A stretch of DNA of 64,000 nucleotides from Pseudomonas fluorescens (GCF_001307275.1 NZ_CP012831.1:5262501-5326500); one strand, 5' to 3'. Positions 53,970 through 63,767 are shown, numbered from the stretch's first letter. Notes: generated by a model from the letters alone, not told the origin. Translations and numbers: made by a program.

Positions 53970-54815
53970 TCACTCCTCGGTGCCGTTAAAGGTGTCGCGC
54001 CAGGCCAGGAAATGCTTTTCCAGGGCGGCGAGGATGCCGTCGCTGAGCTTGCCCAGCAGGGCGAGCACGATGATCGCCGCCAGCACGATGTCCGGACGCG
54101 AGGTTTCGCGGCCATCGCTGAGCAGATAGCCCAGGCCCTTGGTCGCGGCGATCAGCTCGGCGGCCACCAGGAACATCCAGGCCAGGCTCATGCCGCCGCG
54201 CAACCCGGTGAACAGGCCGGGGAGGGCGGCGGGCAGGAGAATCCGCCGCACCAGACGGCGGCGGCTGAAGCCGTACATTTGGCCGACCTCCACCAGCTTG
54301 CGGTCGATGTTGCGAATCGCTGCCACGCCATTGAGGTACACGGGAAAGAACGCGCCGATGGCGATCAGCACCACCTTCGAGGTTTCGTCGATGCCCAGCC
54401 ACAGCAGGAGCAATGGCACCCAGGCCAGGCTGGGGATCGAGCGCAGGCCGGCGAAGGTCGGCTCCAGATAGGCTTCGGCCTCCCGACTCAAGCCAACCCA
54501 GGCGGCGAAGACCAACGCCAGGCTGGCGCCGATGGCAAAGCCCAGCAGCACTCGCAACAGGCTGGCGCTGATATGTTTCCATAGCGCCCCCTCGGCCAGG
54601 TCGCCGAGGGTCAGGGCGATCTCGCTGGGGGCCGGCATCTGGTAGGCGGGCAGCCAACCGATGCGCACGATGATCTCCAGGAACACGATGATCAGCACCG
54701 GCAGGGCCAGCCCCTTGAGGCGCAGCCGCCAGCGGTCGGGATTGAACAGGGGCGCTTTGCCCGATGCGGGCAGGGCCAAATGGGGGCTGGAGAGGTCTTC
54801 GCTGTTACTGCTCAT
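53970..54815 (-). CDS. ABC transporter permease (SsuC-like)
   Basis: 281 aa from ATG 54815 (GAGG 5 nt upstream). Hydrophobic segments at about 38-58 and four or five more follow; FAGLRSIPSLAWVPLLLLWLG and LVEVGQMYGFSRRRLVRRILLP are SsuC/TauC hallmarks. Central gene of the operon. Imports a sulfonate or sulfate-ester-like compound. Confidence 0.92.
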   Translation of the reverse strand: MSSNSEDLSSPHLALPASGKAPLFNPDRWRLRLKGLALPVLIIVFLEIIVRIGWLPAYQMPAPSEIALTLGDLAEGALWKHISASLLRVLLGFAIGASLALVFAAWVGLSREAEAYLEPTFAGLRSIPSLAWVPLLLLWLGIDETSKVVLIAIGAFFPVYLNGVAAIRNIDRKLVEVGQMYGFSRRRLVRRILLPAALPGLFTGLRGGMSLAWMFLVAAELIAATKGLGYLLSDGRETSRPDIVLAAIIVLALLGKLSDGILAALEKHFLAWRDTFNGTEE

Positions 54816-54877
54816 GGCGTTCCTCCGGCAACGCCGAATCCGCGCCAGGCGCGGATCGGTTGTCGCCTGGGCAAGGG

Positions 54878-55870
54878 TTATTGACGGGCCACGGCCTGCT
54901 GGCGACCGGTGTCGAGCAATTGATCGATCACCTGGTCCACATTCACCCCGCGACGAACCAACTCTTCCGAGACCAGGATCGGCGCGGCCGCCTTGGAAGC
55001 CAGCACATCCTTGGCACTCAACTGCGGGCTGCCCAGGTCGGTGCGGGACAGTTGCAGCCGGGCAACTTCCAGCGGCAGTCCGGATTCGTCGGCCAGCAAT
55101 TTGGCCAGCTCTTGCGGATGCTCCACCGACCAGGCCCGGGCCTGTTCGTAGGCCGCAAGCACGGTGTCGATGGTTTGCGGATGCTCCTGGGCATATTTCT
55201 CCGTGACACTGACCACGCCGTAGCTGTTGAAGGCGGGGTTGCGATACAGCAGGCGCGACCCGGCTTGTACTTCGCTGGCGGCCATGTGCGGGTCGAGACC
55301 GGCCCAGGCGTCGACATCGCCTTTTTCCAGGGCGGTGCGACCGTCCGGGTGCTGCAAGTGCACCAGCTCCACATCGTCTTTCTTCAGCCCGGCCTGTTGC
55401 AGGCTGCGCAGGGTGAACAGGTAGGGATCGGTGCCTTTGGTGGCGGCGATTTTCTTGCCCTTGAGGTCGGCGACCGTCTGGTACGGCGAATCCTTGCGCA
55501 CCACCAGGGCGGTCCATTCGGCGCGACTGTAGACATACACCGACTTGATCGGGCTGCCATTGGCCCGGCTCAGCACCGCGGCGAGGCTGGCGGACGAAGC
55601 GAAGTCGACGCCGCCGCTATTGAGGTATTCCAGGGAGCGGTTACTGCCCTGGCTCAGGACCCAACTGACCTTGGTCTGGGGCAGGGCCTTTTCCAGGTAA
55701 CCGAAATGCTTGAGCACCAGGCTGACCGGCGAGTAATAGGCGTAATCCAGGTGCACTTCGGCAGGAGGGCTTTCTGCGGCCTGGGCCAGGGTCGGCAGGC
55801 TCAACGCCAGGGCACAGGCACCGATCAGGGATCTGGCGAGGGCCAGTGGGAAGCGGAAGTCGGGTTTCAT
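54878..55870 (-). CDS. ABC transporter substrate-binding protein (SsuA-like)
   Basis: 330 aa from ATG 55870 (GGAG 8 nt upstream). The signal peptide ends LALSLPTLAQAAE. The mature part shows VHLDYAYYSPVSLVLKHFG, ASSASLAAVLSRANG and VVRKDSPYQTVADLKGKKIA. First gene of the operon, divergent from a second binding protein at 56173. The two are paralogous in fold but distinct in sequence. Confidence 0.92.
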   Translation of the reverse strand: MKPDFRFPLALARSLIGACALALSLPTLAQAAESPPAEVHLDYAYYSPVSLVLKHFGYLEKALPQTKVSWVLSQGSNRSLEYLNSGGVDFASSASLAAVLSRANGSPIKSVYVYSRAEWTALVVRKDSPYQTVADLKGKKIAATKGTDPYLFTLRSLQQAGLKKDDVELVHLQHPDGRTALEKGDVDAWAGLDPHMAASEVQAGSRLLYRNPAFNSYGVVSVTEKYAQEHPQTIDTVLAAYEQARAWSVEHPQELAKLLADESGLPLEVARLQLSRTDLGSPQLSAKDVLASKAAAPILVSEELVRRGVNVDQVIDQLLDTGRQQAVARQ

Positions 55871-56172
55871 GAAACAGCTCCAGCAAGGCGGTGAGAAGGC
55901 AATGTTCTTATTTCCGAAAGATCGGAGTGCGGAAGAAAATCGCACTTGAAAGGAATATTGCAGGCTCTGTGCCATAGCCGGCGAATGGGCGGTTTTCGGG
56001 TGCCGCCACGGGGTGAAGGCTTCAAGGAAATGTTGCCCAGGCAACAGTCTGTTGCGGCACTGTTGGGTCGTGGACAGTGGCTGCTTGTGACTATGAGCTT
56101 ATGCGTTAAAAGAATTTATGATGTGAATTACAAGAGCGTTATGTTCTATGAAACTCATTCAGGATTGCCTTC
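55871..56172. promoter_or_regulatory. Divergent promoter region of two binding proteins
   Basis: 302 bp between divergent genes; the 56090-56160 part is AT-rich (GTTAAAAGAATTTATGATGTG) and a likely promoter for the plus-strand binding protein. No palindrome stood out. Confidence 0.4.
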
Positions 56173-57120
56173 ATGACGTTCGCCCGATCCCTGCGCGGTC
56201 TGCTCCTCAGCACATTGTTCGCCGCCCCTTGGCTCCAGGCCAGTGAGCCGTTGGTCCTGTATGTTGGCGACCAGAACTACTACAACGTGCGGGCTTCGGT
56301 GGAGGCCTCGGGGGTGCTTGAGGGCGCTCCCTACCGCGTCGACTGGAAACACTTCCAAGCCGCCGCGCCCCTGGCCGAGGCGCTGAATACCGGCGACCTG
56401 GACCTGGGCTTTCTCGGCGATTCGGGTTTTCTGTTCCTGGCTGCCAAACAGGCACCGGTGAAACTGATCGGTGTTTCGCGGCAGAACCCGGACACCATTG
56501 CGCTGTTGGTGCCCAAGGACTCACCGGTCAAGACCATCGCCGACCTCAAGGGCAAGAAGGTTGCCTATTGGCCCGGCGCCTGGAGCCAGCAACTGACCCT
56601 GCGCGCCCTGGAGCAGGCCGGCTTGCCGGAGAACCATGTGGAATTCATCAAGCTGATGCCGATCGACGCGGCGGCGGCCTTGCCCCAGGGCAGCATCGAT
56701 GCCTTTCCGGTGTGGGAACCCTACATCTCGCAACAGATCCTGTTCTCCGGCGCCCGGCCGATCCTGACGGCGAAAAACCTCATGCCCGGTCTCAGCGCCA
56801 TTGCCGCTTCGACACCGTCCATCGACAGCAAGCGCGAAGCCATCGCCGACTTCCTCGGCCGCGTGAAACAAGCCCGAACCTGGGTCGACAACCACACCGA
56901 CTCATACGCGGACTTGTGGGCGAAAAAGGCCAACCTCGACCAGAACGTCTCACGCCATTGGTTGCGCCAGGCCCACATGAGCGTCGGCCCGGTGGATCGA
57001 CAGGCCGCCGCCGACCTGCAAAGCACGGCGGACTTCCTGTTCAAGGTCAAGGCGCTGCCAGCCCCGCTGGCCACTGCCGGGATTATCGACACCTCCTTCA
57101 GCCAAGCCTTGAGCGAATAA
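56173..57120 (+). CDS. Orphan ABC substrate-binding protein (SsuA/TauA-like)
   Basis: 315 aa with a signal peptide (SLRGLLLSTLFAAPWLQA). Blocks FQAAAPLAEALNTGDLDLGF, LVPKDSPVKTIADLKGKKVA and DAFPVWEPYISQQIL identify the NMT1/SsuA family. AGGA is 9 nt before ATG 56173. No permease or ATPase of its own follows; it may share the adjacent divergent transporter and widen its substrate range. Confidence 0.88.
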   Translation: MTFARSLRGLLLSTLFAAPWLQASEPLVLYVGDQNYYNVRASVEASGVLEGAPYRVDWKHFQAAAPLAEALNTGDLDLGFLGDSGFLFLAAKQAPVKLIGVSRQNPDTIALLVPKDSPVKTIADLKGKKVAYWPGAWSQQLTLRALEQAGLPENHVEFIKLMPIDAAAALPQGSIDAFPVWEPYISQQILFSGARPILTAKNLMPGLSAIAASTPSIDSKREAIADFLGRVKQARTWVDNHTDSYADLWAKKANLDQNVSRHWLRQAHMSVGPVDRQAAADLQSTADFLFKVKALPAPLATAGIIDTSFSQALSE

Positions 57121-57131
57121 GTCCCACCGTT

Positions 57132-57530
57132 TTTTGAATCGCTCACCAACATCCCATGCACCTTCAATCCCCTGTGGGAGCGAGCTTGCTCGCGATAGCG
57201 GCAGGTCAGTTTGCGGGGATGTTGACTGTGCCGCCGTCATCGCGAGCAAGCTCGCTCCCACAGTATTTTGAGTCGTTCACCAACATCCCATGCACCTTCA
57301 ATCCCCTGTGGGAGCGAGCTTGCTCGCGATAGCGGCGGGTCAGTTTGCGGGGATGTTGGCTGTGCTGCCGTCATCGCGAGCTAGCTCGCTCCCACAGTAT
57401 TTTGAGTCGTTCACCAACATCCCATGCACCTTCAATCCCCTGTGGGAGCGAGCTTGCTCGCGATAGCGGCGGGTCAGCTTGCGGGGATGTCTGTACTGCC
57501 GTCATCGCGAGCCAGCTCATTCCCACCGTT
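57132..57530. repeat. Three tandem ~134-bp units, each with an inverted REP pair
   Basis: Units start at about 57132, 57266 and 57400 (shared segment TTTTGA(A/G)TCG(C/T)TCACCAACATCCC). Each has GTGGGAGCGAGCTTGCTCGCGATAGCGGC and, ~55 bp on, the complementary arm. The third copy is decayed at its end. A tandem amplification of a whole BIME, not a CRISPR. Confidence 0.85.
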
Positions 57531-57531
57531 T

Positions 57532-58482
57532 TCAAAGGCGAATGTCTTCAGGCCCACGGATTGGCGCTTCAATCCTCGTACCTGTCAGTCGTTCTTCATT
57601 GGAAAAGCCGTCGTAGTCAGCCAAGTCGCCAAAGCGGATACCGGTCAGCGCCTCAATTTGATCGACGCTGCGTCGGTAAGTCTTGAGTGCTCCGAACACA
57701 AGTTCCAACTTTTCCAGTTCCTGGCGCTGGTCAATCATGTAGGCACTGGCCGAAGGTTTGCCGTCGTCACCGAGAAAGGTCACGACTTTCCAGAACGCAG
57801 TGGGGATCTGTACGCCTCTGTACGCTTGATCATCGTCCCGGAACAAGGGCCCGGTAAATATCGTCGCCCTGGCTTTCCACCGGCGCGTGTTATCGAGGAT
57901 GTAATCCTCAAGCTCGAGCCAGGTTTTTTGATTGAAGGCTGCCATCTGCGGCGAGCAATTGGTGAAGTGGAAGGTGTCGTTGTTGGCGGTCTGTGCATCG
58001 GAGCCCCAATTGGGATCCTGTCGTCTGACCAGATGACCGCGATCCAGCAAATTGCCGGCGTACAGCGCCTCTCCAATCTGGGCATCGCTGGGGATTCGAC
58101 CGTCATACGCCCAGGCGTCACGCCCCCGGTCGATCTCGACACTGCTGGCGCCATCGATGTTGACGCCCGCCACCAGGGCCAGGCGTCGCCGTCGCGAAAG
58201 AACGATGGAGAAGTGCTGATAATCCAGGCGATTGTCGACGGTGCCGGTCGGGTAGACGTCATCGACCAAGGCTGCTTCCACGCTTGGCCAAGGCACGATG
58301 AAGTCGCCAAGAAAGCCGCTGTCGTATCCCTGCCGGTCTTGCAACTGCACCGCCGGTGTGACGGCCGGCCCTGGCTGTTTGCGCAGGGTGCTGGACAGGC
58401 GCCTGGCGGGTTCCAGCAGGGGGTGCAGATCGGCAAGCCGTGGTCGATGGGCGAAGTCCACCTGGAGTCCTTGCGGTGGCAT
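57532..58482 (-). CDS. DNA/RNA non-specific endonuclease
   Basis: 316 aa. The catalytic DRGH motif is in LLDRGHLVRRQDPNWG (about 148), with the metal Asn in NDTFHFTNCSPQ. This is the beta-beta-alpha metal nuclease family (Serratia nuclease-like). No signal peptide is seen at the chosen ATG 58482 (AGG upstream) or at the longer alternative start (58521). It is either a cytoplasmic enzyme or a substrate of another export route. Neighbours give no clue. Confidence 0.88.
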   Translation of the reverse strand: MPPQGLQVDFAHRPRLADLHPLLEPARRLSSTLRKQPGPAVTPAVQLQDRQGYDSGFLGDFIVPWPSVEAALVDDVYPTGTVDNRLDYQHFSIVLSRRRRLALVAGVNIDGASSVEIDRGRDAWAYDGRIPSDAQIGEALYAGNLLDRGHLVRRQDPNWGSDAQTANNDTFHFTNCSPQMAAFNQKTWLELEDYILDNTRRWKARATIFTGPLFRDDDQAYRGVQIPTAFWKVVTFLGDDGKPSASAYMIDQRQELEKLELVFGALKTYRRSVDQIEALTGIRFGDLADYDGFSNEERLTGTRIEAPIRGPEDIRL

Positions 58483-58756
58483 GGTCCTACCTCGCTGAAT
58501 GGGAACGAAAGTAATCAGCAAACGTAGCGATCATGCTCCGGCACCATGAAATTTTTATGATGCTGCCTAGCGGACAACCCCGCGATTTACTTCGTCACCC
58601 CACATGAACTGGCCGATGCCCCAAAGGTGCAGGCCTTTAGAACCTGGTTGATGGATTCGGTGGGTTTTGGCGTCGAAACATAATTTCGTCATACCGTTCA
58701 GCCCCAAGCTAACCAGTCGATATGTATATAAGGTCCGGTTACTTCGAGGGTACGTC

Positions 58757-60112
58757 ATGTTTAATAAAAAACTAAAAGATGAACTGACGGCTAGGACGGC
58801 CGAATTGGCAACTTACAAAGGACTGGTGGGCGCTCTGGAGCGGTCGATGGCTGTTATCGAGTTCAGCTCCGATGGCAAGGTCCTTCGGGCGAACGAGAAT
58901 TTCCTGAGCACGATGGGTTACCGTGCGGAACAATTGGCCAGCCTGTCCCATCGGGATTTCTGCCCCCCGGCGTTGGCGGGCAGCGCCGAGTACCGTGAGT
59001 TCTGGAACAAATTGCGCACCGGTCAATTCGTATCCGGCACGTTTCACCGCCGCAGCGCGTCAGGCCAGAACGTGTGGCTGGAAGCCAGCTATAACCCGGT
59101 GGTGGACGAACAAGGCCGTGTCGTGAAGGTGGTCAAGTACGCACTCGATGTCACCGCCAAGGTCACCGCCGAGGCCGAAACACGCGGCCGGCTGGCGGCC
59201 CTCGACCGGGCCATGGCGGTCATCGAGTTCGACCTGGGCGGCAACATCCTGACCGCCAACGACAACTTCATGAATGTCATGCATTACTCACTGGCCGAAC
59301 TCAAGGGCAAGCACCACCGGATGTTTTGCGAACCGAGCCTGGTGGGTAGCTCGGAGTACAGTGATTTCTGGCGTCGTCTGAACGCCGGTGAGTTTTTCAG
59401 CGGGCAATTCAAGCGTCTCGGCAAAAACGGCAAAGTTGTCTGGCTGGAAGCCAGCTACAACCCGGTCTACGACGCCGAAGGCAAGTTGTGCAAGATTGTG
59501 AAGTTCGCCAGTGACATCACCGAACGGGTAGAGAAATTCGAGGAGGACTCACGCGGCGCCTCCCGTGCGTACCACATCTCCGCCGAGACCGAGCGCGTGG
59601 CCGAGCAGGGCGCCCAGGTGATCCACCAGACCGCCAAGGAGATGCGCGAGATCGCCGACAACATCGGCGCCTCCGCGCGCCTGGTTGGGCAACTGGGCGC
59701 CCGTTCGGAAGAGATCACGGCCATCGTCAATACCATTCGCGGCATTGCCGACCAGACCAACCTGCTGGCCCTCAACGCGGCCATCGAGGCTGCGCGGGCC
59801 GGCGATCAGGGGCGGGGGTTCGCGGTGGTGGCCGACGAGGTCCGGCAACTGGCCGGGCGCACCAGTCGTTCCACCTCGGAGATTGCCGAAATGATCGGCA
59901 TGATCCTCTCCGAAACCCGCGATGCTGTCGCGAGCATGAACGTGACCCATGAGGGCGCCTTGCGCGGTGTCACCCTGGCAGACCAGGCCGGATCGGTCAT
60001 CGTGCAGATCCGGAACGGGACCACCGATGCCCTCGATGCGGTGAGCATGTTCGCTTCCAAGCTCGACGAGTCCGAGGTGATTCCCAAGACGGCTATCGGC
60101 TGGGTGGGTTGA
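58757..60112 (+). CDS. Soluble PAS-PAS-MCP chemoreceptor (BdlA-like)
   Basis: 451 aa from ATG 58757 (GAGGG 7 nt upstream). Two PAS domains (about 20-130 and 140-255) each contain the ANENFLSTMGY/ANDNFMNVMHY and VWLEASYNP blocks. The receptor signalling tip IRGIADQTNLLALNAAIEAA (about 330-350) is intact. No membrane helix. The layout and length match P. aeruginosa BdlA (biofilm dispersion regulator), as remembered. It is convergent with the histidine kinase and overlaps its 3' end by 20 nt. Confidence 0.88.
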   Translation: MFNKKLKDELTARTAELATYKGLVGALERSMAVIEFSSDGKVLRANENFLSTMGYRAEQLASLSHRDFCPPALAGSAEYREFWNKLRTGQFVSGTFHRRSASGQNVWLEASYNPVVDEQGRVVKVVKYALDVTAKVTAEAETRGRLAALDRAMAVIEFDLGGNILTANDNFMNVMHYSLAELKGKHHRMFCEPSLVGSSEYSDFWRRLNAGEFFSGQFKRLGKNGKVVWLEASYNPVYDAEGKLCKIVKFASDITERVEKFEEDSRGASRAYHISAETERVAEQGAQVIHQTAKEMREIADNIGASARLVGQLGARSEEITAIVNTIRGIADQTNLLALNAAIEAARAGDQGRGFAVVADEVRQLAGRTSRSTSEIAEMIGMILSETRDAVASMNVTHEGALRGVTLADQAGSVIVQIRNGTTDALDAVSMFASKLDESEVIPKTAIGWVG

Positions 60113-61769
60113 GGTGAGCTGAGCCCTCGCCCTGGCGATCCATGGACTTGAGCAGTTCAAGCAATACTGTTCGCAGCTCCGGCGGTCGTACGGGCTTGGC
60201 CAGCACCGAGATGTTCAGGCTTTGCAATGACTGGCGTATGCGCTCGATCTCGTGTCCGGTGATGACCAATGCCGGGACTTCCCAGCCGCGCTGTGCGCGT
60301 ATCGCGGCGATGCATTCGGCGCCGGAGACTTTCGTGCCCAGGTCGAAATCGGCGATGACGATGGCGCAATCGCTGGTCAGCCCCTCGCCGTCGCTGTGAG
60401 CCTCAACCTCGCAACCCCATTTTTCCAGGAGCGCCGACGTCGCCATCAGGACGTTGGCGTCGTCTTCCACCAAGCACACCCGTAATCCGTCCAAGCGATT
60501 CTGGACGGGCGACACCTTGGGCTCCATGGCCCTTGGCGCCGCCAGTTCCAGGCCGCTGATCGCTACCTTGGTGCCTTGTCCAACCGTGGAGCGGATGTGT
60601 ACATCGACACCGAGTATCTGGCTGATGCGCTTGACGATGGACAGGCCCAGGCCAAGACCCTCGACATCCTTGTCGCGCACATGGCGCACGCGGTAGAACT
60701 CCTTGAACACTTCGGGCAAATGTTCGGCCGCAATGCCGCGGCCCTTGTCGTAGATCACCACGGCCAGGCGCTTGCCCTGGCGTCGCACGCCGATCAGTAC
60801 CGGTTGGCCGGGCGCGTATTTGAGGGCGTTGGACAGCAGGTTCTGGACCATCGTGGTCAGCATGCCTGGATTGACGCTGACCCAGTAAGGGCTGGCGCGC
60901 AGGCGCAGTTCGACCCCAGCCCAGCGAGCCGCCTCGGTGTTCTGCTTGACCACGTCCTGTAGTAGCGCGCCCAAGTGCACGGGTTCGGCCTTCGGCATCA
61001 GTTGGCCATGGTCCAGGGTGTAGATATCGAGGATCGAACGGAACAGCTGCGATACGGTGTGCAGCGAACGGTCGATGTTGTCCACCAGCCGCAATTCCTC
61101 CAGGCCCAGCCTGGCGTCACGCAGGCAGGCGGTGAACAGGCCGATGGAGTGGATCGGTTGGCGCAGGTCATGGCTGGCCTGGGCCAGGAAGCGGGATTTC
61201 TCCTGGTTCGCGGCAATCGCCTCTTCCGAAGCAATGCGGGTGCGCTTAAGCAGGATGTGCGCATAGGCCGGCACCACGATGGTGGTGACGATCAACATCA
61301 GGAACATGTAGGGCTGGCCATGCCAGAACGGATTGAGCCAGAAAATCAGCACCAGGGTCGACAGCGCGATAACGGTTGCCAGCGCCAGGTAGCGCGAGCC
61401 GAAGCGCATGCCATTGCCCAGGGTGACCCAGAGCAGTGCCGCGTAGATCGGCAGTGCGCTTTCACCGCCCAGCACCATGGCGAAAGCGATGCCCGTGTAG
61501 TCATGCAGCATCGAGAAAAGGCGCCGCCAGAAGAAGTGTCCTGGCCAGCGCTTGATGATCATGCGCAGGAATACCGAGGCGACGATAAACGTTGTGATGT
61601 AAATGATGATGGGCACGTAGCCTGTGGCATCGCCGGGATGGAGGCTGGCCAACACGACGATGTACAACAGCGCACAGGCGCTGACGATCAGGCGCAACGT
61701 GGCCTGGTCCAGTTCACTGTTCTTTTCCACGGGCGTTCGAACCTCATGTGCCTCTGGTGCCTTGAGCAA
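60093..61769 (-). CDS. Hybrid sensor histidine kinase with C-terminal receiver
   Basis: 558 aa. Six or so N-terminal membrane helices (about 25-190), then the HisKA domain with the phosphorylatable His in ASHDLRQPIHSIGLF, ATPase motifs NLLSNALKYAPGQP, DKGRGIA and GLGLGLSIVKRI, and a receiver with Asp in IVIADFDLG (about 480). A paralogue starts at the right edge (63870). The unlinked receiver and nearby NarL regulator (63129) suggest a branched phosphorelay. Confidence 0.9.
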   Translation of the reverse strand: MLKAPEAHEVRTPVEKNSELDQATLRLIVSACALLYIVVLASLHPGDATGYVPIIIYITTFIVASVFLRMIIKRWPGHFFWRRLFSMLHDYTGIAFAMVLGGESALPIYAALLWVTLGNGMRFGSRYLALATVIALSTLVLIFWLNPFWHGQPYMFLMLIVTTIVVPAYAHILLKRTRIASEEAIAANQEKSRFLAQASHDLRQPIHSIGLFTACLRDARLGLEELRLVDNIDRSLHTVSQLFRSILDIYTLDHGQLMPKAEPVHLGALLQDVVKQNTEAARWAGVELRLRASPYWVSVNPGMLTTMVQNLLSNALKYAPGQPVLIGVRRQGKRLAVVIYDKGRGIAAEHLPEVFKEFYRVRHVRDKDVEGLGLGLSIVKRISQILGVDVHIRSTVGQGTKVAISGLELAAPRAMEPKVSPVQNRLDGLRVCLVEDDANVLMATSALLEKWGCEVEAHSDGEGLTSDCAIVIADFDLGTKVSGAECIAAIRAQRGWEVPALVITGHEIERIRQSLQSLNISVLAKPVRPPELRTVLLELLKSMDRQGEGSAHLNPPSR

Positions 61770-61861
61770 GCTTAGCGGCTAGCCCATCTGTGCTATTCAG
61801 AATTGTTGCCCGAGTCAGGATACTTCAGGAGGTATGACCACTCAGGACGTCGGGAGAGTAC

Positions 61862-62251
61862 ATGAACGGAGTCGTTCGTTTTTTCAGTGTGATCAGCGCC
61901 GCGATGCTGTGCGCTTCAGTGGCCCATGCAGGTAGCCAGGCGTGCACGATGGAAGGTGAGATGACCGTCATGGGGCAACACATCGAGGCGAAAGACTGCG
62001 TGCAGGCGAGCGATAAGCAACCGGCGGCCAAGTTCCGCGCCAGTTGTGAATCCTTCGCCAACATGCCGGTCGCGCTTGGTGGCGAAGCGGGCAGGATCAC
62101 CTACTCGCAAACCTGCCCGGAGAATCCCCAGGGCACCTGTGTGAATGTGAACGGGCAGGGCGTGGACTTTTATTACTACAAGCGTACCGCTGAGCTGTTG
62201 GACAGCACCCGCAAGAGTTGCGCCTTGAGCGGAGGTACGTGGAAGGAGTGA
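61862..62251 (+). CDS. Small exported Cys-containing protein
   Basis: 129 aa with a signal peptide (FFSVISAAMLCASVAHAG). The mature part has six Cys (QACTMEGEM, KDCVQAS, ASCESFANM, QTCPENPQGTCVNVN, KSCALSGG), likely disulphide-bonded in the periplasm. AGTAC lies before ATG 61862. No family recognised. Confidence 0.7.
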   Translation: MNGVVRFFSVISAAMLCASVAHAGSQACTMEGEMTVMGQHIEAKDCVQASDKQPAAKFRASCESFANMPVALGGEAGRITYSQTCPENPQGTCVNVNGQGVDFYYYKRTAELLDSTRKSCALSGGTWKE

Positions 62252-62305
62252 TCGGTGAAGGTTGGGGACAGGCTTGATGCTGCCCCCAACGGACGAGTCA
62301 TTGCG

Positions 62306-62812
62306 TCAGTAGACCCTGTAGTACTTCACGACGTCATCGACGAAATAAATGGTCAATACCGAACCTTGGGTCTGGCTTTGGCCCGTTTTCCCACCGGTCA
62401 CGCTGCTGACGTCGTTGGCCACGGTCTGTGCCTTGTACAGTTGTGCCGAGGTGTCGGCCATCTTCAGGCGTGTCTCGGGCGACACGTACTTATGGGCCAG
62501 CTTCATGTACTTATCCAGGCCCTCATCACTCTTTTCATAGGTCCAGTTCGACTCGTTGCTGGCGCTGGTCGAATTGAGCTCTTCATTCGTCGGCGCGCCG
62601 AACATTTGGGTGATCTGGCCTTTTGTCGTCTTGCCCGGAATGATCGTTTGCTTGAGGTAAGAGACGTCGTATTTCTGGGCGCCCTGATTCAAGGTGCCCA
62701 TCAAGTTGCCCAAGTTGCCCAAGTCACCGGTGTTTGCACAACCGTTGAGTACGCCCGCCAGCACGCACAGCGCCAATCCATTTCTAAGTGTTTTTCCATA
62801 TTCGAAGGACAT
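62306..62812 (-). CDS. Lipoprotein (SmpA/OmlA-like fold)
   Basis: 168 aa with a lipobox LNGC (Cys25, in GVLNGCANTG) and a mature part YLKQTIIPGKTTKGQITQMFG plus a C-terminal beta segment VLTIYFVDDVVKYYRVY, resembling the BamE/SmpA fold. Not BamE itself judging by length and context. Outer-membrane-anchored; function unknown. Confidence 0.8.
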   Translation of the reverse strand: MSFEYGKTLRNGLALCVLAGVLNGCANTGDLGNLGNLMGTLNQGAQKYDVSYLKQTIIPGKTTKGQITQMFGAPTNEELNSTSASNESNWTYEKSDEGLDKYMKLAHKYVSPETRLKMADTSAQLYKAQTVANDVSSVTGGKTGQSQTQGSVLTIYFVDDVVKYYRVY

Positions 62813-63128
62813 GATGACTTACCTTGAGTTAATGTCAGGACCATTCCATTTCAACCGCACAGACGGTGAAGTTGACCCAGCATTGCGCCGCCTGTGGACT
62901 TATTTAATCCATAGGCTGCGCACGCCATGACGTTTCGATAGGCACAGTGATACTGCACGGCGAATGGCGCGTTGGCTTTCTTTATGATTGGCTGTTCGAA
63001 CAGCCTTTGTATGGAACGCCCACAGCTTAGGGGGAGAGTACTGGGCGAAGCTATAGTACAAGTGTGCTATGGCCTGGGGGACTGGCAGGGAGGGTAATGC
63101 TCAATGAGTATTTGCAGCTGTTACACAT
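62813..63128. other. Gene-free stretch with a perfect palindrome
   Basis: 316 bp between the lipoprotein start and the response-regulator stop. Contains GGCTGTTCGAACAGCC (62990-63005), a perfect 16-bp palindrome, possibly a hairpin (stem GGCTGT, loop TCGA) or operator. No ORF with a ribosome site. Confidence 0.4.
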
Positions 63129-63767
63129 TTAATTGTCTTGTTTTTCCGACCATCCTCCATTGCTTGGAAAGTTGGAAAATTGCGCCGCGGCCGCCGCGCG
63201 CGTGGGGACACCCAGGGATTTGAGCAGGCTCGAGACATGGATGCGCACCGTGAACGGGGAAATGCCCAGGTCCCGGGCTATTTCCTTGTTGGTCTTGCCG
63301 GCCGCGATCAACCCAAGCACTTGCCGTTGGCGTACGGTCAGCTGGGAAAGCGCATCGTCCAGTACCGAATTTTCGGCTTGATACTTCACCACCACTTCGC
63401 CTTCGCGTATTGCCATGATGGCGTCGGCAATATCGGAAGGGTCGATATTCTTGCCGATGAAACCGTCGGCACCCAGCGCCATCACCTGGGAAATAACCTC
63501 GATGTCATCCATCATTGAAACCACAATAATGGAGGTCCGTTTGAACTCACTGCGCAACTGGCCTATGACTTGCAGCGATTTGATCCCGGGAAAGCGCAAG
63601 TCGAGTATCAGGGAGTCCACTTCCACCCCGGAACGCGCCAGCGCCAATACTTCATCCAGATTGCCAGCTTGTTCTATGGTGGCTGTCGGCAGAAGCCGTT
63701 CGATGGTTCTCAACATACCTTCACGAAACAAAGGATGGTCATCTGCCACAATGACTCTGCACGTCAT
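63129..63767 (-). CDS. NarL/FixJ-type response regulator
   Basis: 212 aa. The receiver has acid-pocket ADDHPLFREG and the phosphoacceptor Asp in LILDLRFPG, followed by a LuxR HTH (LTVRQRQVLGLIAAG, IARDLGISPFTVRIHVSSLL). Divergent from the partial kinase at the right edge and near the hybrid kinase, both probable phosphodonors. Confidence 0.92.
   Translation of the reverse strand: MTCRVIVADDHPLFREGMLRTIERLLPTATIEQAGNLDEVLALARSGVEVDSLILDLRFPGIKSLQVIGQLRSEFKRTSIIVVSMMDDIEVISQVMALGADGFIGKNIDPSDIADAIMAIREGEVVVKYQAENSVLDDALSQLTVRQRQVLGLIAAGKTNKEIARDLGISPFTVRIHVSSLLKSLGVPTRAAAAAQFSNFPSNGGWSEKQDN

Noticed and set aside
57132..57530. Possible CRISPR array
   Set aside because: Repeats are inverted REP arms with constant, not unique, spacers; no cas genes.
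62990..63005. SOS (LexA) box
   Set aside because: CTGT and ACAG are only 4 bp apart, instead of the 8 bp of a LexA site.
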